NCBI GenBank assembly: GCA_963727245.1
Contig: CAVSFO010000009.1
Coordinates: forward strand, 372,001-436,000
From: JBKQVT01 sp963727245
Lineage (GTDB): Bacteria; Planctomycetota; Planctomycetia; Pirellulales; Thermoguttaceae
Direction of reading: 5' to 3'
Length of the DNA stretch: 64,000 bases
A program made the position numbers and the translations under genes. The notes beneath the pieces are model-generated. The model did not search any database and had not been told where the DNA came from. It saw only the letters and a list, made by a program, of their open reading frames with translations. Positions 1-8,446 of this stretch are shown piece by piece (positions within the stretch are counted from its first letter, which is position 1; each line of letters opens with the position of its first letter).

Positions 1-1293
1 GCCGCCATGCCCGGGACCCACTTCCGCTTGCATCCCGGCGAACAGGTTCGCGGGCCGCGCGTGCTGCTGGTTTTCTGGAACGGCCAATGCCTCCACGGAC
101 ACAACATGCTCCGCCACGTGATCTACGAGCATTATCTGCCGCGCATGCCCGACGGCAAGCCGCACCAGCCGCTGGTCTCCGTCAACACGTGTTTCACCTA
201 CCACGGCAACGGCGGCTACCTGGAGAAGGTCAACGAGCAGACCCTTTCGGCGCTGGTCCAGCCGCTGATCGAACTGGGGGCCGAGGCCGTCGTGATCGAC
301 GCCGGATACTACAACTGCAAATCTTGGACGGACATTTCCAGAACGCACAACTGCTCGCCGAGCAAGGAGCGGTTCCCCCGGGGCTTCGAGCCGATCCGCA
401 AGCCGTTGGCCGCGGCGGGCATCTACTTCGGCTTGTGGTTCCCGGCCGAGTGGCTCGGGTCGATGGGCGATGCGAAGGGTCGGGAAGCGTTCCTGAAGAT
501 CGTCGACGACTATGCGAACAACCAGGGCATAAACATGTACCGCCAAGACCTGCGCGGCACGCCCGGCGGAGATGCCCCCGATCGTGCGGGCATTCCGGAA
601 ATGCAGTACATCACCGGCCTCTATGAAATGCAGGACCAGATCCGCCGGCGCCACCCGGGAATGTTGATGGAAGGCTGTTGCGGCGGCGGCCGCAGGGTCG
701 ATCTGGAAACGCTCTCCCGCTTCCACTGGCACCAGAAATCCGACGTTTTTTTCGCCACCATCACCGATCAGGCCGGCATGTACGGCAGCAACTTGTATCT
801 GCCCGGCGGGGTGTTGAATCTGCCTACCAAAGCGACCGACAACTACGGCGTCTGGTCCAGCTTCGGCGGGCAACTGTGCGTGGCCTGGCACCCGCTGGAT
901 AAGGATTTCCCCATGGAACTGGCCAAGCGGCAGGTGAAACTCTATAAACGGGTGCGGCCGTATCTGGCCGGCGATTTCTATCCGCTGACCGACTGCACCC
1001 TGGACCGGCCCTGGCTGGCCTACCAGTTCCATCGCAACGACCTGGGCCAGGGATTCGCCTTGATCTTCAAGCGGAAGGCGGTGGGCCAACCGGGGGCGCC
1101 GGCCCCCGGATTGGCTGGCGCCACCTTTGCCTTTGCCCCTCGTGGCCTCGACCCCCAGGCACGCTATGCGATAAGCTGCCAGGGCAGCGGCCTCAAAGCG
1201 GTCTACACGGGCGCCGAGTTGGCCAAGGGCGTTCCGCTCACCCTCAAGGCAACGCCCGAGGCGGAACTGGTGATCTACCAGCAGCAGCCGTGA
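1..1293 (+). CDS. GH36-type alpha-galactosidase, 5'-truncated by the window edge
   Basis: Probable retaining alpha-galactosidase (melibiase, GH36) that removes terminal alpha-galactosyl residues from oligosaccharides. The frame is open to base 1, so the true start and the N-terminal beta-sandwich probably lie outside the window; the first in-window ATG is at 7. Family signatures are visible: YRQDL, where Asp occupies the position of the GH36 nucleophile, and MEGCCGGGRRVDLE, the conserved Cys-rich loop carrying the acid/base Asp. A small C-terminal beta domain ends in VIYQQQP. It converges on rho, with about 110 bp between the stop codons, and shows no functional link to its right-hand neighbours. 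The family call is firm. The exact substrate is not determined. Confidence 0.85.
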   Translation, partial: AAMPGTHFRLHPGEQVRGPRVLLVFWNGQCLHGHNMLRHVIYEHYLPRMPDGKPHQPLVSVNTCFTYHGNGGYLEKVNEQTLSALVQPLIELGAEAVVIDAGYYNCKSWTDISRTHNCSPSKERFPRGFEPIRKPLAAAGIYFGLWFPAEWLGSMGDAKGREAFLKIVDDYANNQGINMYRQDLRGTPGGDAPDRAGIPEMQYITGLYEMQDQIRRRHPGMLMEGCCGGGRRVDLETLSRFHWHQKSDVFFATITDQAGMYGSNLYLPGGVLNLPTKATDNYGVWSSFGGQLCVAWHPLDKDFPMELAKRQVKLYKRVRPYLAGDFYPLTDCTLDRPWLAYQFHRNDLGQGFALIFKRKAVGQPGAPAPGLAGATFAFAPRGLDPQARYAISCQGSGLKAVYTGAELAKGVPLTLKATPEAELVIYQQQP

Positions 1294-1404
1294 ACGCAGG
1301 CATGTACAAGGCGGGGCGCGCCCCCACGGCGGCCAGGCTCGCCGCCTCACCTCGGTCGGAGCCGCCGGCCGTCGAAGCGGCAGAGCACCGCGGCGAGTTC
1401 TCGC

Positions 1405-2682
1405 CTAATCGACCAGCTTGGCGCCCGCAATCAACTCGATGAAATCGCGGTTGGAGGGGAACTTGGCCAGCTTGGCCGTCAACTGCTCCATGGCGTCCAC
1501 CGGGTGCATTGTCGAGAGCGTGCGGCGCAACATCGTCACCGCACGGAGAATGTCCGGCGGCAGCAGCTTCTCCTCGCGGCGCGTGCCCGATTGCGAGATG
1601 TCGATCGCCGGCCAGACGCGGCGGTCGGCCAGCTTGCGGTCCAAGACCAGCTCCATGTTGCCGGTGCCCTTGAACTCCTGGAAAATCAGTTCGTCCATGC
1701 GGCTGCCGGTGTCGACCAGCGCCGTGCCGGCGATGGTCAAGGAGCCGCCCTCCTCGAAGAGCCGGGCGGTGGCGAACAGCTTCTTGGGAATGTCCATGGC
1801 CTTGATGTCCACGCCGCCGCTCATGGTCCGTCCGGTGTTGCCCACCCACTTGTTGAAGGCGCGGGCCAAGCGGGTGATCGAGTCCAACAGCAGGACCACG
1901 TCCTTGCCCATCTCGGCCAGCCGCTTGCAGCGCTCGACCACCAGTTGCGAAAGCCGCACGTGGCTCTCGATGTCGCGGTCCAGGCTGCTGGCCACCACTT
2001 CGCCGTTGACCGCCCGCCGCATATCCGTGACTTCCTCGGGCCGCTCGTCAATCAGCAAGACGATCAACTTGACGCCGGGGTAATTGGTCGAGATGCCGTG
2101 GCTGATGTGCTGCAAGAGGATGGTCTTGCCGGCCCGGGGCGGGGAGACGATCAACGCCCGCTGCCCCTTGCCCAGCGGGGTGAGCAGGTCCATGACCCGC
2201 GTGGTCATGGGCTCGGGGCCGGTTTCCAGGCGGAGCCAGAATTCGGGGTTGATGGGGGTGAGGACGTCGAAGGCCTTGACCTCTTTATAGGCTTCGGGGG
2301 GCATGCCGTCGACGTCGAGGACCTCGCGGAGCCGGGGGCCTTGCTGGCGGCGTCCGGCCTGGACCATGCCGCTGATGAGCACCCCTTCGCGCAGCCCGAA
2401 CTTGTCGATCATGCTGCCGGGGACGAACGGATCGGTCAGCTCGCGGAGGTAATTGTTCTTCGGATCGCGGAGGAAGCCATAGCCGTTGGGATGCAGTTCC
2501 AAGACGCCGCTGCCGGGCTCGACCGGCCCCGGCTCGCCGTTGTCCAGCGGTTCCTGGTTGCGGGCCAGGTCGCCATTGGGCGGCGGTCGCATGGGTCGGG
2601 GGCGGTAGCCGTTGCCGCCGCGTGAGTTATAGCCTTGAGATCCACCGCGGCCGCGAAGCCGGCCTTTCTTCTTTTTCCCCAT
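1405..2682 (-). CDS. rho: Transcription termination factor Rho
   Basis: Hexameric RNA helicase/ATPase that ends transcription of untranslated RNA. Residues 1-55 are basic and rich in RG, GN and PP rather than a classical Rho_N fold. A cold-shock-type primary RNA-binding domain follows (GVLELHPNGYGFLR, about 60-130), then the RecA-like motor with P-loop SPPRAGKT (about 180-188), Walker B VVLLLDS, and Q/R-loop region residues (TMSGGVDIKAMDIPKK, EFKGTGNMELVLDR). The ATG at 2682 is preferred because AGGTGG lies about 6 nt upstream; a GTG at 2691 would overlap that site. The length of 425 aa is normal for the family. A promoter and a structured leader lie upstream. Confidence 0.97.
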   Translation of the reverse strand: MGKKKKGRLRGRGGSQGYNSRGGNGYRPRPMRPPPNGDLARNQEPLDNGEPGPVEPGSGVLELHPNGYGFLRDPKNNYLRELTDPFVPGSMIDKFGLREGVLISGMVQAGRRQQGPRLREVLDVDGMPPEAYKEVKAFDVLTPINPEFWLRLETGPEPMTTRVMDLLTPLGKGQRALIVSPPRAGKTILLQHISHGISTNYPGVKLIVLLIDERPEEVTDMRRAVNGEVVASSLDRDIESHVRLSQLVVERCKRLAEMGKDVVLLLDSITRLARAFNKWVGNTGRTMSGGVDIKAMDIPKKLFATARLFEEGGSLTIAGTALVDTGSRMDELIFQEFKGTGNMELVLDRKLADRRVWPAIDISQSGTRREEKLLPPDILRAVTMLRRTLSTMHPVDAMEQLTAKLAKFPSNRDFIELIAGAKLVD

Positions 2683-2988
2683 AAAGCCCACCTAGAGTGC
2701 CATGTGCGGTCACACGCCCCCATAGCAGGGGGCAACACCTGGGAACGAACCCAGGCTATAGAGGGATGCTTCGCCCGGAGGTCGGAACACCCTGTTCAAG
2801 AGGTCAAGTCTCGTCCGGTAACGACTATTGCCGTGCTCCCCGCAGACCGCCAGCGGTCGACAGAAGGAACCCAGGTCGAGAAGCTTCTTCTAGTACCCCC
2901 GGGAAAGAACCAGTCCTTGTACAAGGGGTAACTATCAGATGCCAGATCGCGGGCTCAATTTGCCCACTTGTTCGGCAGAACTCACTCT
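2683..2988 (-). promoter_or_regulatory. Long structured 5' leader of rho
   Basis: About 300 nt without a convincing gene separate the predicted rho promoter from its start codon. Read toward rho it contains tight hairpins: GCCCCC/GGGGGC (2716-2733, 6-nt loop), CCTGGG/CCCAGG (2738-2755, 6-nt loop), a GACCGC/GCGGTC inverted repeat (2845-2858), and small palindromes near 2882 and 2921. A long structured leader is expected for rho, which autoregulates by termination in its own leader in several bacteria. That role here is inference. No known riboswitch fold was recognised. Confidence 0.5.
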
Positions 2989-2994
2989 ATCGTT

Positions 2995-3022
2995 ATATTA
3001 ACGCGGATTTGACGCGTGTCAA
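2995..3022 (-). promoter_or_regulatory. Predicted sigma70-type promoter of rho
   Basis: On the minus strand a consensus -35 TTGACA (3017-3022) is followed after 16 bp by TAATAT (2995-3000). The -35 is embedded in a near-perfect 14-bp palindrome with TTGAC/GTCAA arms (3009-3022), which could be an operator. It faces rho only. The position implies a leader of about 300 nt. Confidence 0.55.
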
Positions 3023-3131
3023 GCCACAATTCCTTATACCCGATGTTCGCATTCACATCAAGCGAAAAACACCCCCGGATCCGTATTTTTTTTCGCCCCG
3101 GCCGGCCAATTGGTTTCTGTTGCGGAACAAC

Positions 3132-3166
3132 CCGTAGGGTGGGTCGAGCGCAGCGAAGCCCCACCA
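3132..3166. repeat. Interspersed palindromic repeat, GTAGGGTGGGTCGAGC family, single copy
   Basis: This stretch begins CCGTAGGGTGGGTCGAGCGC and ends in GCCCCACC. It closely matches the two inverted copies at 60448-60531, with one extra A (GCGAAGCC instead of GCGAGCC). The ends of the unit pair imperfectly (GGGTGGG with CCCCACC), giving a stem-loop. It sits in the gap between rho and the methyltransferase gene. The rest of that gap (3023-3328) shows no gene. Confidence 0.7.
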
Positions 3167-3328
3167 AAATCCTTTTTCGCTGCAACGACAGGTCATCCAC
3201 CACCACAATCTTCGTTTTGACGATCTTTACGACCGCGTACTGGGTTGCTACCATCGAGCGGGGCAGGCCGCCCGAGGCCCCGCACGAGCGCCGACTCTTT
3301 TACCCAAATTGTCGGCCGGGAGAACACG

Positions 3329-4045
3329 ATGCGCACCAAGCGACTGCGCGACGGACAAGGAAGATTACCGCCTGCGATAGCGGATGCGCCGGCAGCGAGC
3401 AAGGCTGACGGCTACAGTCCCCTGAGCAGCGTGTGGGAGCGCAGCGACGGAGAGTTGCTGGAAGCGATGTTCGCCTTCTATGCGACGATTCCGCCGGAGC
3501 CGATTTTGGACGCCACCTACAATGCCGGCCGGTTTTGGAGAGGATCGACGCGGCGCGTTGTCTCCATGGACATTGACCCCCAACACCAGCCGATGATCCT
3601 GGCCGACAATCGCCTCATGACCGGCGTGCGATCCGGGCAGTTTGGCACGGTCGTGTACGATCCGCCCCACGTCGGGCCGCAAGGCAGGGACAAGAGCGTG
3701 AAACGATTCGACGTGGACTTCGGGGCCACCATGGAGTGTGGAAAGGATCACGATTGGAGCCTGAGCTACCTCTATCCGCCGTTCCTCGAGCAGGCCAGGC
3801 GCGTGTTGAAGGCGGATGGCTTGCTGCTGGCAAAAATCACCGACATGGTAAACAGCCACAAGTCGCGGTGGGCGCATTGCGACTTCATGCGCATGGCCGA
3901 AGAGGCGGGATTCACGGTCTGCGATTTGATCGTCAAAATTCGCCAGGGGCCCATGATGTCCACAAAATGGAAGACGGCCCAGCACGCCCGCAAGCGGCAC
4001 TGTTTCTGGATCGTGTGCCGCAACGGGCCTCGCTGCGAGCGCTAA
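3329..4045 (+). CDS. Orphan DPPH-motif DNA methyltransferase-like protein
   Basis: Class I SAM-dependent methyltransferase, probably acting on DNA. It has an atypical motif I (ILDATYNAGRFW, about 59-70), an acidic ribose-binding strand (VVSMDID) and a catalytic motif IV VVYDPPH (about 107-114) of the DPPY/NPPY class used by adenine-N6 and cytosine-N4 methylases. The ATG at 3329 is chosen because GGGAG lies 7 nt upstream; the frame is open from 3245 but lacks a better start. At 238 aa it is small, with no obvious target-recognition domain. No restriction gene lies next to it. Small solitary enzymes like this are common in phages and integrated elements. DNA as substrate is inferred. Confidence 0.7.
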   Translation: MRTKRLRDGQGRLPPAIADAPAASKADGYSPLSSVWERSDGELLEAMFAFYATIPPEPILDATYNAGRFWRGSTRRVVSMDIDPQHQPMILADNRLMTGVRSGQFGTVVYDPPHVGPQGRDKSVKRFDVDFGATMECGKDHDWSLSYLYPPFLEQARRVLKADGLLLAKITDMVNSHKSRWAHCDFMRMAEEAGFTVCDLIVKIRQGPMMSTKWKTAQHARKRHCFWIVCRNGPRCER

Positions 4046-4224
4046 GGACGCCCCTACCGGCCGGGCCAGCCCCCTTGGCGAGTGGCGGAAGCCGGCCTTG
4101 CTCCTTCTCGGGAAAGCAACGGCCAAAACGCCGTCGCTACCTTTTCCGCGGTTCTGTGCTCGCCCTTCCGATAAATCATGGATAGTGCCAAGACGCACCT
4201 CTTTCGCCAGTGGGGCTGCATAAG

Positions 4225-5091
4225 ATGCGCAGAATATATCGGGTCTCGCTGGCGATGGCCGGCCTCCTGGCAATCGTCTCGGCGGTCAGCGCCCAACAGC
4301 CGCTCCACTGGGAATTGTCGATCGACGCGGCCAAGCAGGTCGCCGCCCGCAGCAATCGCCTGGTCTTGATCGAATTCTCGGCCCCCTGGTGCGGGCAGTG
4401 CCGGATCATGGAAAACGAGGTCTTCAGCCAACCGGGCGTGGCCAGGGCGATCGAAGCCAATTACGTTCCGGTACGGATCAACGTCGATTATGCCCCCGAG
4501 ACGGCCAAACTTTACCGCATCAACGGCCTGCCCACCACGGTCGTCATTGCCCCGACGCCGCAGGGGGAGGTCTTGGCGGCGATGCCCGGCCGCGTCGACG
4601 CGACCACGTACCTGACCCGTTTGAACGGCCTGGCCACGGCCAGCAAGCAGCCCCCCTCGCTCCCCGCCGTGATCGCGGGCGGAGCGCCGCCGCCGGGCCC
4701 GCCTCCGGCCGCCGTCGCGCCGCTGGGGCTGGAAGGCTATTGCCCCGTGCGCCTGGTGGAGAAGCGGACGTGGATCCACGGCGATGTCCGTTGGGGCGCG
4801 ATCCATCAGGGCCGCACCTACCTGTTCTCCGGGCCGGAGGAGCAGCGGCAGTTCTTCGCCGATCCGAACCGCTATGCCCCGGTCCATGGCGGCGACGACG
4901 TGGTGCTGGCGGTCGAGCAGAAGCACGCCATCGCCGGCTGCCGCCAGCACGGCGCCAGCTACGCCGGGCGCATCTACTTGTTTGCCGACGAGGCAAACCT
5001 ACAAAAGTTCATCAAGAATCCCCGCTTCTATGCGGAGCAGATCAGGCAGGCCGCCCAGTCGGGTTCCCTGGCCGCCCAGCAGGTGCGGTAA
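4225..5091 (+). CDS. Exported thioredoxin-fold protein with tandem YHS-like domains
   Basis: Residues 1-25 form a signal peptide (MRRIYRVSLAMAGLLAIV, then VSAQQ). A thioredoxin-fold domain follows with redox motif WCGQC (about 55-59) and the cis-Pro loop GLPTT. After a Pro-rich linker come two YHS-like modules, one starting GLEGYCPV and the other containing GCRQHGASYAGRIYLF. YHS domains are small metal-binding modules. The likely role is periplasmic thiol-disulfide or metal handling, which is an inference. The ATG at 4225 is preferred over an in-frame GTG at 4210 because the hydrophobic signal begins right after it. Such fusions are familiar in planctomycetes. Confidence 0.8.
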   Translation: MRRIYRVSLAMAGLLAIVSAVSAQQPLHWELSIDAAKQVAARSNRLVLIEFSAPWCGQCRIMENEVFSQPGVARAIEANYVPVRINVDYAPETAKLYRINGLPTTVVIAPTPQGEVLAAMPGRVDATTYLTRLNGLATASKQPPSLPAVIAGGAPPPGPPPAAVAPLGLEGYCPVRLVEKRTWIHGDVRWGAIHQGRTYLFSGPEEQRQFFADPNRYAPVHGGDDVVLAVEQKHAIAGCRQHGASYAGRIYLFADEANLQKFIKNPRFYAEQIRQAAQSGSLAAQQVR

Positions 5092-5107
5092 GCCGGAGGG
5101 GACTTAC

Positions 5108-5332
5108 TTCTACTGCGCAAGAATGCCAGTCGAAAATGGGGACTGGCTCCGTCGCCTCGTTAACGCGCTGCGTGGTAAAACGGCCTCCGGCGACGGTGCC
5201 TGTCCCCTTTTTCGACGGACCGCCACTGCGGAAAAAGGGGACAGGCACCGTGGCGGCATCGTTTCTCCTGGCGCGGCATCAGTTTGCGCCACGGAGCCAG
5301 TCCCCATTTTCCGCGAACCTTGCGCAGTAGAA
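5108..5332. repeat. 225-bp nested palindromic element (REP/MITE-like)
   Basis: The 14-bp ends TTCTACTGCGCAAG (5108-5121) and its exact reverse complement (5319-5332) bound the element. Inside are a second inverted pair with core AAAATGGGGACTGGCTCCG (5133-5151 against 5292-5310) and a third with core GGTGCCTGTCCCCTTTTT facing AAAAAGGGGACAGGCACC. The whole can fold into one long cruciform. GGGGACAGGCACC-type cores resemble REP sequences mobilised by RAYT transposases, but no transposase is present in this window. The right end touches the stop codon of the HEAT/TPR gene. Confidence 0.8.
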
Positions 5333-5992
5333 TTATGCGCCCTCGACCAGCCGCGCCAGCCGCACAACCTGGAGTCGCACGCCTTCCAGGTCTGGATTCA
5401 GCCGCAACGCCCGGCGAAAACACTCCAAGGCCGAGACGGGATTGCCTAGTTCCAAATAGGCCCGGCCCATTTGGGTGGCCGCGATGAAGTGATAGGGGTT
5501 CAGCTCCAGGGCCTCGTGGCAGTCGCGGATCGTTTCGGCGAATTGGCCCAGGGCGTTATGGGCGGTGCCGCGCTGACTCCAGACCTCGGCCAGCGAGGGG
5601 TTGGCTTCCAGCAGCCGGGTGGCGCGGCGGAGGACCTCGTCGTATTGCCGGGCGGCCAGCAGCCGGACCAGCACGTCGAGTTCCCGCCGCTGGGCGGGCG
5701 TCCCCGACCGCATCCACACGCAGCGGATGCTGTTTTCCGCGAGCGTGCGGACGGTGCGGTCCTCGTCCAACAGCGCGCAGCCGAGCGTGTGGTTGTCCTG
5801 GAAATCGCCGAGAAAGCCCAGGGTGAAGACGGCGGCACGGCGGACCCCCCGCCGATCGTGCTTCACCAGACGCTGCAAGGTGCCGGCGCAATAGCACTGC
5901 GACACGGCGGCCAGAAAACCCGCCGTATCCCGGCTTTCCAGGTAATGCTCGTAGAAAGCCAGCAGCCGCGGTGCCCGGGGATCGTTGCTCAC
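5333..5992 (-). CDS. HEAT-like plus TPR repeat protein
   Basis: This 219-aa soluble helical-repeat protein has no signal peptide. The first half (about 20-110) looks HEAT-like (VKHDRRGVRRAAVFTLGFLG). The second half (about 115-215) contains TPR repeats with the canonical pattern (AEVWSQRGTAHNALGQFAET, then YHFIAATQMGRAYLELGNP). It is probably a scaffold for protein-protein interaction; no partner is evident. The start is a GTG preceded by AAGGA. The stop codon directly abuts the palindromic element, so the element supplies the immediate 3' untranslated sequence. The gene is divergent from the STN-domain gene. Confidence 0.75.
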   Translation of the reverse strand: MSNDPRAPRLLAFYEHYLESRDTAGFLAAVSQCYCAGTLQRLVKHDRRGVRRAAVFTLGFLGDFQDNHTLGCALLDEDRTVRTLAENSIRCVWMRSGTPAQRRELDVLVRLLAARQYDEVLRRATRLLEANPSLAEVWSQRGTAHNALGQFAETIRDCHEALELNPYHFIAATQMGRAYLELGNPVSALECFRRALRLNPDLEGVRLQVVRLARLVEGA

Positions 5993-6039
5993 GCCTTTCT
6001 TCCTTTGCCGAAAGTCTGCTTCCTGCCTGTCTAACGTCC

Positions 6040-6068
6040 ATTCTAATCGACAATCAAAATTTGCACAA
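6040..6068 (-). promoter_or_regulatory. Predicted promoter of the HEAT/TPR gene
   Basis: On the minus strand, TTGTGC (6063-6068) is followed after 17 bp by TAGAAT (6040-6045), about 45 bp upstream of the GTG start. The remainder of the 250-bp divergent gap shows no gene. Confidence 0.4.
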
Positions 6069-6244
6069 ATGTTTTTTGCCTCCTGTCGCAGGTTTTCCCC
6101 TTTTCTCGCAGGCCGGCGTGAGGCAAAATGGATGCTGGCGGGGTGGTATCATCCCAGCCGCGGTTGGCGGCGCGTTCGGTATGCCATCTAGCGCCGCGGT
6201 GCCCTGACAGGTCTCCCCAAGTGATCCCCTGAGCGTCCAAAATC

Positions 6245-7399
6245 GTGAGCGACCATCGCTTTCTGTGTGCCGCCGTCCGCCTGACGCTGGCGCTTTGCGT
6301 TGCCGGCGCGGTCGGGGTCTGCAAGGCCGCCGCCGCGCGGGAGGCAGCGCGCTGGGCGACCGGCGCCGAGTTGCAGAAACGCTTGAACAGCCCGGTGGAC
6401 ATCACCTGGGCGGAGAACCCCTTGCGGCACGCCATCGGCAACTTATCGCGCAGCCAGAAGGTGGCCGTGCTGATCGATCGCCGCGTCGACACGGATCAGA
6501 AGCTGGACATCGAATTGGAGGGCGTCACGTTGCGGGCGGCCTTCGAGGAGATTGCCCGCGGCCGCGGCTTGGGCGTCTCGCTGCTGGGACCGGTGCTCTT
6601 CCTCGGCCCGCCGGCGGCGGCCTCGCGGCTCCGCACCGTGGCCGCCCTGCGCGAAGAGGACGTGCGGCGATTGCCGGCGGGCGTCGGGGAAAAGTTCGCC
6701 GCCCTGAAGCCTATGGCGTGGGACGACCTTGCCACGCCGCGCGAACTGGTGACGAAATTGGCCGCAGAAAACGGCGTGGAACTGGCCGGCCTGGAACTGG
6801 TGCCGCACGATCTTTGGGCGGCCGCCGATCTGCCCCCGCTGTCGTGGACCGACCGGCTGACGCTGCTCGCCATCCAGTTCGATTTGACCTTCGCCATCTC
6901 CGCCGACGGCACGGCGGTCCGCCTGACGGCGCTGCCGAACCGGCTGGCGGTCGTGCGGAGCTATGCGGGCGGGTCCGATCCGGCGGCCACGGCACGGAAG
7001 TTCGCCGTGGCGGCCCCGGGGGCGGAAATCAAGGTCTCGGCCGGCCGCGTCTATGTCCGCGGCCTGCTCGAAGACCAGGAGCGGATTACCCAGCCGCGGC
7101 GCCCGGCCCACCCGCCGAAGCCCCCGGCGCGCCAGGCATCGGCCGCCGACAGATACACGCTCACGGTGAAAGAGCAGCCGGTCGGACCGCTGCTGGGGCA
7201 GCTCGCCCGGCAGTTGAAACTGGAGCTGACGCTCGATCGGCAGGCGATCCAGCAGGCGGGCATTTCGCTGGAGCAGCGCATTTCTTTCAGCGTGAGCGAC
7301 GCGACCGTCGACGAATTGTTGCAAGCGGCGGCCAAGCCGGCCGGCCTGCGGGCCCATCGCCGCGGCAGCGCGGTCGAAGTCGGCCCGGCCAAACCGTAG
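6245..7399 (+). CDS. Exported protein with STN (secretin/TonB short N-terminal)-like repeats
   Basis: 384 aa with an N-terminal hydrophobic signal (about 8-30). At least two STN-like modules follow: one near 45-120 (DITWAENPLRHAIGNLS, then LDIELEGVTLRAAFEEIARG) and one near 300-380 (YTLTVKEQPVGPLLGQLARQ, then ISFSVSDATVDELLQAA). STN modules are periplasmic and occur in secretins, TonB receptors and sigma regulators. Here no secretin barrel or beta-barrel follows, so the protein is a stand-alone periplasmic one. The start codon is a GTG. Function is unknown; planctomycetes carry many such proteins. Confidence 0.65.
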   Translation: MSDHRFLCAAVRLTLALCVAGAVGVCKAAAAREAARWATGAELQKRLNSPVDITWAENPLRHAIGNLSRSQKVAVLIDRRVDTDQKLDIELEGVTLRAAFEEIARGRGLGVSLLGPVLFLGPPAAASRLRTVAALREEDVRRLPAGVGEKFAALKPMAWDDLATPRELVTKLAAENGVELAGLELVPHDLWAAADLPPLSWTDRLTLLAIQFDLTFAISADGTAVRLTALPNRLAVVRSYAGGSDPAATARKFAVAAPGAEIKVSAGRVYVRGLLEDQERITQPRRPAHPPKPPARQASAADRYTLTVKEQPVGPLLGQLARQLKLELTLDRQAIQQAGISLEQRISFSVSDATVDELLQAAAKPAGLRAHRRGSAVEVGPAKP

Positions 7400-7456
7400 C
7401 CGGACGTTCCCGCGAGGAAGCAAGCCCTGTCGGGTGGCCGGTTGCACCGCGGAACC

Positions 7457-8446
7457 CTACGGTTGGAACATCTCCAATTGGCTACCCCGGCGGGTCGCCC
7501 CCGGCCGGCGGCCGGAAATGTGGCAAGAGCCAGCGGAGATGTCCGGGTTCTTGCAGGCACAGGCGAGGACCTCCAGGCCGTGACGGTGTGCGATGGATTT
7601 CAGACGCGCGACGATCTCAAGACGTGCCGAAGCCGGCAGCGCCCGCACCCGGCTGTCGCCGGCGTGGATCGCCAGAGGCTCGGCGGCGGCAAAGCGGTCC
7701 AACAGCCTGCCGAGCATCAGCTTGTCCTCGACGTGCCGCCGCAGCGACCCGACCACTGCCGGGCGGAGAAAGAGGACGCTGGCGGCAATCTTACGCACGC
7801 CGACGCGGGCCAGTGCCGCACAGAGCGGTTCGAGGCAGTCCGCGCCGTCGGTCACGCCAGGCAAGATCGGATCGAGCCTCGCCTCGACCGGGACATGTGC
7901 GCCGATCAACTCGGCCGCCTGCGCGAGCCGGTCCTCCGGCCTCGCCGCGTGGGGTTCAAATGCGGCGGCGATTCCCGGATCAACGGTAATCAGCCCGATC
8001 CGCCCCTGGACGAGTGGTGCATGCGCGGCCAGCAAGTTGCGGTGCCGCTCGGGAATCCACCCCTTGGTGACGAATGCCACCCCAATCCCCGACTCGAAGA
8101 GAAACCTGAACACATCGTAAGCCATGTCCAGGACCTCGGTAACCGGCTGGAAGGGATCACTTGATGGGCTGAAATACACCATGGCGGGGTTCTTGCGTTT
8201 GCGGCCCAACTCCTCCCGCAGCTTGGCAAGAGTATTCGTGTAAAACCGAACCTTGCCTTCGCCGGGGTGCGTCTGGTAGCCGCGGGCATAGCAGTAGCGG
8301 CACTCGTGGGCGCAGCCTGCCGTCAGGTTGACCGTCGGAACGTGTGCCAGGCAGGCCAAGCTGGATGGCGTGAGCACTGCCGACTTTCGCTCGATCCGGA
8401 TTACTTGCGTCACGGTGGTCAACTTCCTCAAAGCACGCAGTCGCAT
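7457..8446 (-). CDS. SplB-like (spore photoproduct lyase family) radical SAM protein
   Basis: Radical SAM enzyme with the 4Fe-4S motif CAHECRYC (CxxxCxxC) inside NLTAGCAHECRYCYARG. It carries the YFSPSSDPFQP and VTKG motifs typical of COG1533 proteins. The C-terminus has extra cysteines (CACKNPDISAGSCH) that may bind a second metal centre. The frame stays open upstream to 8701, but that part is Ala/Arg-rich and unlike the family, so the ATG at 8446 with GGGG upstream is preferred (330 aa). The substrate is unknown: relatives repair DNA photoproducts or act on other nucleic acids. Start choice is moderately certain. Confidence 0.8.
   Translation of the reverse strand: MRLRALRKLTTVTQVIRIERKSAVLTPSSLACLAHVPTVNLTAGCAHECRYCYARGYQTHPGEGKVRFYTNTLAKLREELGRKRKNPAMVYFSPSSDPFQPVTEVLDMAYDVFRFLFESGIGVAFVTKGWIPERHRNLLAAHAPLVQGRIGLITVDPGIAAAFEPHAARPEDRLAQAAELIGAHVPVEARLDPILPGVTDGADCLEPLCAALARVGVRKIAASVLFLRPAVVGSLRRHVEDKLMLGRLLDRFAAAEPLAIHAGDSRVRALPASARLEIVARLKSIAHRHGLEVLACACKNPDISAGSCHISGRRPGATRRGSQLEMFQP

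Noticed and set aside
1294..1404. A bidirectional terminator between the GH36 gene and rho
   Set aside because: Short GC palindromes occur (near 1313-1324) but there is no U-tract on either strand.
2683..2988. A riboswitch or known cis-regulatory RNA in the rho leader
   Set aside because: Hairpins are present but no known riboswitch consensus could be matched by eye. Only a structured leader is claimed.
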